A stretch of DNA of 5,309 nucleotides from an uncultured Lentisphaeria bacterium (GTDB lineage: Bacteria > Verrucomicrobiota > Lentisphaeria > JABSQK01 > CAJWLW01), in assembly GCA_913042885.1 (NCBI GenBank), contig CAJWLW010000330.1:1-5309 (forward strand), given 5' to 3'. Each line of letters begins with the position of its first letter. Position 1 is the first letter of the stretch. Both the position numbers and the translations under genes were made by a program. The notes beneath the pieces were generated by a model. The model was not told the origin of the DNA and did no database searches. It saw only the letters and a list, made by a program, of their open reading frames with translations. Shown piece after piece: positions 1 through 5,309 of this stretch.

Positions 1-1005
1 TGGGACCCCACCTGGTGGTCGTTGACAGCCCTGAACTATCATTACGAGACGCAGCCGATCCCGAACGTCATCGCCTGGTACGCACACCAGTTGCCGGACT
101 GGTGCCAGCAGCTGTCTGTCGGCGGTATGTTCTTCGCTCAGCTCTTGCTGCCGCTGCTGGTTTTCGCGCCTCGCCGGGTGCGTTTGCTGCCATTTTGGGG
201 TACGGTATTGGTGCAGGTGCTCATTCTGGCGACCGGCAATTATTGTTTTTTTAACCTTTTGGCGCTGCTTTTATGCATTCTCCTGCTGGACGATGTGGCA
301 GTACAGCGATGCATGCCGTGGCGCCGGCGCGATGACAATGGCCGGCCACAGCGCGTCTGGGCAAAAATTGTGCGGACAATATGTGTTGTGTTACTGGTGG
401 CAGTGACGGTACCGGTGGGCTGGTGGCAGATGAAACAGCGTGCCCTGCGGCTGGAAATGACCGAGCGCCAGCAGAAGATTGTTGGATACCTGGCGCCGTT
501 TCGATCGATCAACAGTTACGGCCTGTTTGCCGGCATGACGACGAGCCGGCCGGAGCTCATTGTCGAAGGCAGTCACGACGGCAAGGAATGGCAAACGTAC
601 GAATTCAAGTGGAAGCCGAGCGACTTGACAGTGCGCCCGCGGCAGGTGGCCCCGCACCAGCCGCGGCTGGACTGGCAGATGTGGTTCGAGGCTCTGTCGG
701 CATTACGGCAGCTGGAACAGTCAGAGGCATTGAAACAGAAGGGGCAACAGCGCCCGCGGGAGATGCAGCCGAACGACTGGTTTCGAAAATTCGCGGTCCG
801 GCTGCTGGAGGGCAACGAGACGGTCCTGGATCTGCTGCAGGAGAATCCGTTCGCCGAAAAACCTCCCACTTTCATACGGGTTCTGATCTACGACTACAAG
901 TTCACCAATTTTGACGAACGCCGCGAAGGCAACTGGTGGCGCCGCGAGCTGCTCGGCACCTATTGGGGGCCAAAGCGGTTACCGGCGGCAAGACCAGCAC
1001 GCTGA
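1..1005 (+). CDS. Lipase maturation factor (LMF1) family membrane protein, 5'-truncated
   Basis: The reading frame is open from base 1 to the TGA at 1003-1005, giving 334 residues of a protein whose start lies outside the window. Family traits known to me and visible here are the opening DPTWW.LTALNYHYETQP block, the TGNYCFFNLL stretch (codons about 78-87), a GSHDGKEWQTYEFKWKP segment (about 190-206), PHQPRLDWQMWFEAL (about 218-232), and the C-terminal RVLIYDYKFTNFDERR...WWRRELLGTYWGP. Hydrophobic membrane segments lie at about 38-56, 61-79, 83-98 and 122-140; the rest is hydrophilic. In animals LMF1 helps lipases fold in the endoplasmic reticulum; the role of bacterial homologues is not established, so only the family is assigned. 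The N-terminal part, with further membrane segments, is presumably missing. A TTG at 22 is internal, not the start. The next gene starts 23 bases downstream on the same strand, so cotranscription is possible. Confidence 0.88.
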   Translation, partial: WDPTWWSLTALNYHYETQPIPNVIAWYAHQLPDWCQQLSVGGMFFAQLLLPLLVFAPRRVRLLPFWGTVLVQVLILATGNYCFFNLLALLLCILLLDDVAVQRCMPWRRRDDNGRPQRVWAKIVRTICVVLLVAVTVPVGWWQMKQRALRLEMTERQQKIVGYLAPFRSINSYGLFAGMTTSRPELIVEGSHDGKEWQTYEFKWKPSDLTVRPRQVAPHQPRLDWQMWFEALSALRQLEQSEALKQKGQQRPREMQPNDWFRKFAVRLLEGNETVLDLLQENPFAEKPPTFIRVLIYDYKFTNFDERREGNWWRRELLGTYWGPKRLPAARPAR

Positions 1006-1028
1006 CCAAGACGAAAGGCCGATGAGTA

Positions 1029-2402
1029 ATGGACTCTGACCAACGCCAGTATCAGGATACGCGGACAGCACATATCCGCATTGCCGCAATCACGCCAGTC
1101 GACGAATCGACGGTCGACGGCGAATTGGTTGTGCGCAAGGACGACGTACCGACCACGGTGGAATCGTACGAACGCCTGTTTGGCGAGCTTCTCGACAGCG
1201 TCTATGATGCCGTTCTCATCACCGATGCCGACGGGCGGATTATCCGCACCAACGCGCGCGCTTATGAGTTTTTCCAGTATACGGATGTCGAAATCCTGTC
1301 CCAGAACATTCTCGATCTGATTTCCAATGCCGATAACGAGCTGCTGGGGATCATGTGGGAAAACCTGCATGACAACCGGCATGTGTTTATCGAGGCGCAC
1401 TGCATCTGTAAGGACCGCAGTGTTTTTCCGGCGGACATCACGGTCAACAACATCCACATGACTGAGGCGGGACAGTTGTGTTTCTTTATCCGCAATATTA
1501 CGTCGCGCGTCGAGACCGAGACGAAACTCAAGGACGCGCAGAAGGAACTCGTGCGCACGGCCCACAGCGCGGGCATGGCGATGATCGCCACCGGCGTGCT
1601 GCACAATGTCGGCAACCTGCTGAACAGCATCAACGTATCGTGCGATCAGTTGAGTTCAGTTGCGCGGCATGCGGTATTCAACCAGCTCGAGCACTTCAAC
1701 GAGCGCCTGCAGCCGCATCGTGAAACTTTCCAGGAGTTTGTCGAAAACACGCCAGATGCGGCGCGCCTGGCAGAGGCGTTCATTCAAATCGGGGAAAAGC
1801 TGCTGCAGGAACGCGACCTGATCGCCAAGGAGACAGAGTCGCTCAACATGCGCGTCGGCATGATCAAGGAAGTTGTGGCAACCCAGCAGGAGTGCGCAAA
1901 AGCCGGGTACTTCCGCGAAAACATTGAACTGCGCAGCATCGTTGATGATGCGCTGGCCATTCAGAACGCTGCAATCGAACGGTATGCCCTGACACTCAAG
2001 CTGAATTTCGGCAAGATGCCCCCCATCGCGGTTCAGAAAGCGAAAATTCTGCATGTGCTGGTGAACTTGATCACCAACGCGGTCGATGCAATGGCCGAGA
2101 ACGACAGGGAAAATCGAATCCTGACGGTCGCTACGGCAACACAGGATGGTTTCGCCTCTGTCGCGGTAACCGACAATGGGGTTGGCATCGACGATGCCGA
2201 CATCAACCGAATTTTCAACCACGGCTTTTCGACCAAGGTCAACGGGCACGGCTTCGGGTTGCATACGTCGGCGAATTTCATGACCGAAATGGGCGGGCGC
2301 CTTACCGTTACCAGCGCCGGCGTCGGGCAGGGGGCTACCTTCACCCTTTGGATTCCCGACAACGATCGCCAAAATCGAGAGGTAGAACGTGCAACTGAAT
2401 AA
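1029..2402 (+). CDS. Soluble PAS-domain sensor histidine kinase (HNVGN-type H box)
   Basis: The 457-residue protein should autophosphorylate on a histidine and pass the phosphate to the regulator encoded next to it. A PAS domain spans about 45-160 (LITDADGRIIRTNARAYEFF, then FFIRNITSR), followed by a linker helix. The H box is ATGVLHNVGNLLNS, with H192 as phosphoacceptor. A long helical dimerisation region follows to about 295. The ATPase domain shows an N box (NLITNAVDAM, 346-355), DNGVGI (382-387), an F box (IFNHGFSTK), and GHGFGLH (406-412). There is no membrane segment or signal peptide, so the sensor is cytoplasmic and the signal is unknown. C125, C127 and C151 lie in or near the PAS domain, but no cofactor can be inferred. 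An in-frame TGA at 1023-1025 makes ATG 1029 the first possible start; a weak GAAAGG at 1013-1018 may be its ribosome binding site. The 3' end overlaps the regulator gene by 14 bases. Confidence 0.93.
   Translation: MDSDQRQYQDTRTAHIRIAAITPVDESTVDGELVVRKDDVPTTVESYERLFGELLDSVYDAVLITDADGRIIRTNARAYEFFQYTDVEILSQNILDLISNADNELLGIMWENLHDNRHVFIEAHCICKDRSVFPADITVNNIHMTEAGQLCFFIRNITSRVETETKLKDAQKELVRTAHSAGMAMIATGVLHNVGNLLNSINVSCDQLSSVARHAVFNQLEHFNERLQPHRETFQEFVENTPDAARLAEAFIQIGEKLLQERDLIAKETESLNMRVGMIKEVVATQQECAKAGYFRENIELRSIVDDALAIQNAAIERYALTLKLNFGKMPPIAVQKAKILHVLVNLITNAVDAMAENDRENRILTVATATQDGFASVAVTDNGVGIDDADINRIFNHGFSTKVNGHGFGLHTSANFMTEMGGRLTVTSAGVGQGATFTLWIPDNDRQNREVERATE
2377..2382 (+). promoter_or_regulatory. 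Ribosome binding site deciding the GTG start of the response regulator
   Basis: GAGAGG lies six bases before the GTG at 2389, inside the last codons of the kinase gene. The encoded protein has no methionine before residue 79 or so, already inside the receiver fold, and the IVDDS receiver motif begins at residue 9. GTG 2389 is therefore the only start that keeps the domain intact. Confidence 0.75.
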
Positions 2403-3189
2403 CCGGATTCTGATTGTCGACGACAGTCAGTGGATACATGAAGATTTCAAGAAAATCCTGCCGTTCACCGATGGTACCGAGTGTGATATAGATGAACTGC
2501 TGGACAATATTTTCGAAGATAACGACGGCATCGACAGCAAAGCCGCGGCCGGTGACGCCGGTGCGGTGTATTATGAGTTGTACCATGCCTATCAGGGCGA
2601 GCAAGCCTATGAGATGGTCGAGAAGGCGGCGCGGGACAACCGTCCTTTTGCAGTCGCCTTCATGGATGTCCGCATGCCACCGGGCTGGGACGGTATCGAG
2701 ACTATACAAAGAATCTGGGCGAAGTTTCCGGATCTCGAGATGGTGATCTGTACAGCCTACTCCGACTATTCCTGGGAGGAGATTCTGAAGACCCTCGGCG
2801 TTACCGATCAGCTACAGTTCCTGCGCAAGCCGTTCGATGTGATTTCCATCAAGCAGATGGCCCTGGCGCTGACGAAGAAATGGACCCTGGCGCGCAAACT
2901 GAAAAGCTACGTCGACGATCTCGAGGCCAACGTTAACAGACGCACTTCGGAACTGGCGGGAAAAATCAGGGAACTCGAAACCGCGGTGAGCGAGATCCGG
3001 CAGTTGCAGGAGATTATACCGATGTGCGCCTACTGCCAGAAGGTCCGCGACGATGACGGCTTTTGGCACCGTGTCGATCGATACCTGCAGTCGCATACGC
3101 CGTCCAGCGTCAGTCACGGTGTATGTCCGGGCTGCTACGACAAGCTCGTGGCGCCGCTTCCGGACGACACCGACACACAATCCGGATGA
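2389..3189 (+). CDS. Response regulator with enlarged receiver domain, coiled coil and C-terminal CxxC...CxxC module
   Basis: This 266-residue protein is the likely phosphorylation target of the kinase encoded just upstream. The receiver domain has the acidic pair D11-D12 (LIVDDS), phosphoacceptor D93 in MDVRMPPGWDG, T122 in ICTAYSDYSWEE and K147 in RKPFD. D93 lies some 35-40 residues later than in an ordinary receiver because of an acidic insert at about 28-67; MPPGWDGIETI and TAYSDYSWEE are typical of a regulator subfamily I know from proteobacteria. A coiled coil follows (about 166-210), then a module with C213/C216 (CAYC) and C246/C249 (CPGC), with H227, H236 and H244 between the pairs. 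This resembles an ICxxCKKIRDD...GICPxC module found at the end of many signalling proteins; zinc binding is an inference. There is no DNA-binding domain or enzymatic GGDEF, EAL or HD-GYP domain, so the output may be protein-protein contact. The start is GTG, 14 bases inside the kinase gene, implying translational coupling. Confidence 0.92.
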   Translation: MQLNNRILIVDDSQWIHEDFKKILPFTDGTECDIDELLDNIFEDNDGIDSKAAAGDAGAVYYELYHAYQGEQAYEMVEKAARDNRPFAVAFMDVRMPPGWDGIETIQRIWAKFPDLEMVICTAYSDYSWEEILKTLGVTDQLQFLRKPFDVISIKQMALALTKKWTLARKLKSYVDDLEANVNRRTSELAGKIRELETAVSEIRQLQEIIPMCAYCQKVRDDDGFWHRVDRYLQSHTPSSVSHGVCPGCYDKLVAPLPDDTDTQSG

Positions 3190-3255
3190 ACCGATTGGGA
3201 AGAGGTGCGGCGTAGACGATCGGCGGGTGCACAAGTCGAAAACTGCAAGGCGGGC

Positions 3256-3957
3256 TCAGAGCAGACGCTCAAGCTCGAGTTCCTTGGCTGCGTTCGCTGG
3301 TTTTTCATTAAATACTTCCAGCGCTGCATGCTCGGCATCGTCGTAAATCTCGGAGCGTTTGTAGATGACCACGACGTTCTCCCGGGCGGGCATCATCGAC
3401 ACAGTGATGGTCGCCTCCTGCAGTGCGGCGGCGGTCTCCTCGTCCTCATAATACTTACGATTCAAAACCTCACGTGCGTGTTCCATGCCAACTTGATTCA
3501 GGACGCGTTTGTCCAGAATATGCTCCATCTTCCAAAGCTGATCGTCGGCGAACCAGAAGTGGCGTTCGATAATGATCGCGAAACCGGATGACTGGTAGTG
3601 GACGACGCGCGGCAACCACTCCTTGTGCGGCGTTTCGTTATCGACGGCGCGGAGGTCGGGAAGCAGCGCTTCGACTTCGGCCCGCGAAGCGCCCCACTTG
3701 ATATCGCCATAGCCTTCGAGGATCTTCATTGCCTCTTCACGCAGGGCCGCGCGTTCCTCCTCGGTCATCTCCGCCTCCTCGACAACCTCATCGGCTGCCG
3801 GGTCGCGTGCCGCCTCGCCCGCCGCGTCATCCTGGACGACCGCCTCTTCCGGTTGGAAGGTCGGCATGCCGAATTCATCGAACTGCACTGTCTGTGCAGC
3901 CACGGGCAACGACAATATCAAGCTGCCGATGAGCGTGTGAAAAAGGAACCGTCGCAT
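3256..3957 (-). CDS. Exported protein of unknown function with acidic linker
   Basis: I do not recognise a named family. The 233-residue product begins MRRFLFHTLIGSLILSLPVA, a standard Sec signal peptide (positive start, hydrophobic core), with likely cleavage after VAA at residue 21. The mature protein contains no cysteine, so it is not a lipoprotein and would be soluble in the periplasm or outside the cell. Residues about 37-75 are rich in Glu, Asp and Ala and look disordered. A folded part seems to start at about 84 with GDIKWGASRAEVEALLPDL, a pattern like that of small secreted domains where a 'WG.S..EV..LLP' helix opens the fold, followed by alternating strands (FAIIIERHFWFADDQLWKMEHIL; VVVIYKRSEIYDD). 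ATG 3957 is preceded by a strong Shine-Dalgarno sequence. The gene is convergent with the regulator gene (66-base gap) and divergent from the phosphatase gene, so it is probably its own transcription unit. Confidence 0.85.
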   Translation of the reverse strand: MRRFLFHTLIGSLILSLPVAAQTVQFDEFGMPTFQPEEAVVQDDAAGEAARDPAADEVVEEAEMTEEERAALREEAMKILEGYGDIKWGASRAEVEALLPDLRAVDNETPHKEWLPRVVHYQSSGFAIIIERHFWFADDQLWKMEHILDKRVLNQVGMEHAREVLNRKYYEDEETAAALQEATITVSMMPARENVVVIYKRSEIYDDAEHAALEVFNEKPANAAKELELERLL

Positions 3958-3964
3958 GTCGGAA

Positions 3965-3971
3965 CCCTCCT
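3965..3971 (-). promoter_or_regulatory. Strong Shine-Dalgarno sequence of the exported protein gene
   Basis: On the minus strand the sequence reads AGGAGGG, seven bases before the ATG whose first base is at 3957. This near-consensus site at good spacing fixes the start and supports the signal peptide being the true N-terminus. Confidence 0.85.
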
Positions 3972-3999
3972 GATTGCGAGTTCAAGGTAATACATATAA

Positions 4000-4028
4000 C
4001 CTATAGTCTTTCACTTGTCCCGCGCCAA
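4000..4028 (-). promoter_or_regulatory. Candidate sigma70-type promoter for the exported protein gene
   Basis: Read on the minus strand, TTGGCG (4023-4028) and TATAGG (4000-4005) are separated by exactly 17 bases. Each matches four of six consensus positions. The region from about 3983 to 4012 is AT-richer than its surroundings. Transcription would start near 3993, leaving a leader of roughly 35 bases that contains the Shine-Dalgarno site. The match is moderate, so this is a prediction from spacing and position only. Confidence 0.4.
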
Positions 4029-4056
4029 TCCACGCGAAATTCCGCAGATTGGCGTG
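4021..4056. repeat. Inverted repeat in the divergent promoter region
   Basis: CGCCAATC at 4023-4030 and GATTGGCG at 4047-4054 are perfect 8-base inverted copies around a 16-base centre. In RNA the stem could extend by a G-U and a C-G pair (4022/4055, 4021/4056), and on the + strand it is followed by GTTTTG. The left arm coincides with the candidate -35 box of the minus-strand gene, and the right arm lies about 37 bases before the phosphatase start. It could be an operator for a dimeric regulator or a hairpin in the phosphatase leader; a terminator is less likely because no + strand gene ends just before it. Confidence 0.5.
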
Positions 4057-4079
4057 TTTTGTCCATGTGATCAACCAGC

Positions 4080-4084
4080 AGGAG
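4080..4084 (+). promoter_or_regulatory. Ribosome binding site deciding the start of the phosphatase gene
   Basis: AGGAG lies six bases before ATG 4091. It selects this start over an in-frame TTG at 4049, which would add 14 residues before the MIEAVIFDYGN opening and would sit inside the inverted repeat. Confidence 0.8.
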
Positions 4085-4090
4085 ACATCG

Positions 4091-4687
4091 ATGATCGAGG
4101 CGGTCATATTCGACTATGGCAATGTCATCGACAGGTGCGACTTTCGCCGCTTCCTGGCCCGTGCAGCGCCGCACATCACCAGCATGGATGCCATACGAGA
4201 CCAGTACAGCAAGCTTGAAACGGCACACGAAACCGGCGATCTGCCGTCCGACCAGTTTATCGCGGCGGTGATCCACGAGTTCGATCTGACGATTAATTCT
4301 GCAGAATTCGCAGAGGCTTTCAATGATATTTTCGAACCGATCGCGGTGACCCGGCGGGTAATCCGGCAATTGGCCGGCAATTACAAGTTGGCGTTGTTGT
4401 CGAATACCAACCCGATCCACTTCGATCGGACCGTCCGGCGAGCGGACATTTTTTCGTTGTTCGACACAGTCACCGCGTCGCATCTGGTCGGTTGCATGAA
4501 ACCGCAGCCGGAAATTTATCTCGAACTGCTGCGTCAGCTTACCATACCGGCGGAGCGTTGTGTGTTCATCGACGATCTGGCCGCGAACGCCGCTGCTGCG
4601 CGGACCGCCGGCATGCACGCGATACACCTCGAGGACGCGGAGGAGCTACCGGCAGCGCTGGCGGAATACGACATCAATGTCGACTGA
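4091..4687 (+). CDS. HAD-superfamily phosphatase, YihX-like
   Basis: The 198-residue protein shows the HAD motifs in order: motif I FDYGNVI with nucleophile D8, motif II LLSNTN (S104-N107), motif III K137 in CMKPQPEIY, and motif IV FIDDLAAN with D161-D162. A helical cap lies between motifs I and II (about 15-85). In motif I the second aspartate of the usual DxD is glycine (DYG), as in E. coli YihX (FDLGNVI), an alpha-glucose-1-phosphate phosphatase of about 199 residues that also shares the SNTN and MRKPEARIY-type motifs. This is therefore likely a soluble cytoplasmic phosphatase acting on a small phosphorylated metabolite. The substrate cannot be read from the sequence, and related proteins include haloacid dehalogenases and the phosphatase half of epoxide hydrolases. 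The gene is divergent from the exported protein gene and 64 bases upstream of proB. Confidence 0.9.
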   Translation: MIEAVIFDYGNVIDRCDFRRFLARAAPHITSMDAIRDQYSKLETAHETGDLPSDQFIAAVIHEFDLTINSAEFAEAFNDIFEPIAVTRRVIRQLAGNYKLALLSNTNPIHFDRTVRRADIFSLFDTVTASHLVGCMKPQPEIYLELLRQLTIPAERCVFIDDLAANAAAARTAGMHAIHLEDAEELPAALAEYDINVD

Positions 4688-4751
4688 CAGTGCGCGATGT
4701 GCTGCTGATGCAGTAAATTAGACCCCGCGCCAATTGTAACCGGACTACAGC

Positions 4752-5309
4752 ATGAAGATCGACCAAACACGGAAACAAATCATTGACGGGACCGAGCTCC
4801 TGGTGCTCAAAGTCGGTTCACGGCTTCTGGCCGCCGACGATTCGGACGCACGTCGGCAACGCATCGAGCAACTGATCGGCCAGGTCGCGAAATTGCGCGA
4901 GCGGTTCGAGGTCGTTCTCGTGAGTTCCGGCGCCATCGGTGCCGGCATGGCGATGACGGATGCGGTGAAACGTCCGGTGGATGTGGCCCGGCTCCAGGGG
5001 CTCGCTGCCATCGGACAGAGCCGTTTGATGTCGCTTTACGAGAACGCCTGCCAACAGCACGGCTTCCATTGCGGGCAGTTGCTGCTGTCGCGCGACGATG
5101 TCAAAGAGCGCAACCGCCACTTGAACGTGCGCAATTGCCTGCGCGCATTGCTCACCGACAATGTCCTGCCGATCATCAATGAAAACGACACCGTCAGCGT
5201 CGATGAAATCCGCTTCGGCGACAACGACCTGTTGGCAGCCCTCGTTGCCACTATGCTTCGCGCTGACCTGACCATCCTGCTGACGACCGTGGACGGGTTC
5301 TATCGCCGC
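4752..5309 (+). CDS. proB: Glutamate 5-kinase, 3'-truncated
   Basis: The frame is open from ATG 4752 to the right edge (186 codons), about half of a typical ProB of some 370 residues. ProB phosphorylates L-glutamate with ATP to gamma-glutamyl phosphate, the first step of proline synthesis. The amino acid kinase fold is visible: the nucleotide-binding start LVLKVGSRLL (K20), VSSGAIGAG (S59 near the glutamate site), LQGLAAIGQSRLM (81-93), a GQLLLSRDD segment, INENDTVS (D146) and FGDNDLLAAL (N158). From memory, the spacing between S59, D146 and N158 equals that between S50, D137 and N149 in the E. coli enzyme. An in-frame TAA at 4737-4739 makes ATG 4752 the earliest possible start. No Shine-Dalgarno sequence is visible in the bases before it. 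Any C-terminal PUA domain would lie beyond the window, as would any proA or obg neighbour. Confidence 0.93.
   Translation, partial: MKIDQTRKQIIDGTELLVLKVGSRLLAADDSDARRQRIEQLIGQVAKLRERFEVVLVSSGAIGAGMAMTDAVKRPVDVARLQGLAAIGQSRLMSLYENACQQHGFHCGQLLLSRDDVKERNRHLNVRNCLRALLTDNVLPIINENDTVSVDEIRFGDNDLLAALVATMLRADLTILLTTVDGFYRR

Noticed and set aside
22..1005. Gene start at the TTG codon at 22
   Set aside because: The frame is open to base 1, and the residues before 22 (WDPTWWS) belong to the conserved family block, so the gene is truncated by the window edge and does not start here.
1656..2372. Long open frame on the minus strand (238 codons)
   Set aside because: It lies entirely opposite the kinase's dimerisation and ATPase domains, which have unmistakable motifs; its product shows no recognisable domain.
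3190..3255. Shared terminator between the convergent regulator and exported protein genes
   Set aside because: I could find only a five-base inverted match (CCGAT/ATCGG) and no T-run on either side, so no intrinsic terminator can be claimed.
4049..4090. N-terminal extension of the phosphatase from TTG 4049
   Set aside because: ATG 4091 has a good AGGAG at the right spacing and the family normally begins with the hydrophobic strand of motif I.
4001..4627. Minus-strand open frame of 208 codons
   Set aside because: It is antisense to the phosphatase gene, whose four HAD motifs are intact; the antisense product looks like no protein family and lacks a convincing start.
4710..4727. TAAATTAGACCCC string resembling ends of repeats linked to REP-type transposases
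   Set aside because: It occurs once, without an inverted partner or a transposase nearby; the resemblance is from memory and too short to support a mobile element.
4688..4751. Terminator or promoter between the phosphatase gene and proB
   Set aside because: CTGC...GCAG gives a stem of only four pairs with no T-run, and no -35/-10 pair of acceptable quality and spacing is visible.

Overview
The window reads as a piece of a moderately GC-rich bacterial chromosome, most likely from a proteobacterium, possibly a gammaproteobacterium. This is inferred from protein resemblance only: a bacterial lipase maturation factor homologue, an HNVGN-type histidine kinase with its usual response regulator type, a YihX-like phosphatase, and a ProB. 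No rRNA or other marker allows a firmer placement. Coding density is high, and no stretch above 300 bases lacks a gene. I see no mobile element, CRISPR array, tRNA or rRNA.

Layout, left to right. (1) 1-1005, + strand: the C-terminal part of a membrane protein of the lipase maturation factor family, cut by the left edge. (2) 1029-2402 and 2389-3189, + strand: a soluble PAS histidine kinase and its partner response regulator, overlapping by 14 bases. The regulator has an enlarged receiver domain, a coiled coil, and a C-terminal CxxC...CxxC module that looks metal-binding. (3) 3256-3957, - strand: an exported protein of unknown function with a clear signal peptide and a very acidic segment, convergent with the regulator. 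(4) 3958-4090: a divergent intergenic region with a plausible sigma70-type promoter for the - strand gene and an inverted repeat over its -35 box. (5) 4091-4687, + strand: a HAD-superfamily phosphatase resembling YihX. (6) 4752 to the right edge, + strand: the first 186 codons of glutamate 5-kinase (ProB), the first enzyme of proline synthesis.

How the genes work together. The kinase and regulator almost certainly form one two-component pathway with coupled translation. The lipase maturation factor homologue lies only 23 bases upstream and may share their transcript. The phosphatase and proB are co-directional and 64 bases apart, but nothing else links them functionally. The least explained parts are the regulator's output module, the exported acidic protein, and the inverted repeat in the divergent promoter region. 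I found no clear case for a wholly new system; most genes fall into recognisable families.
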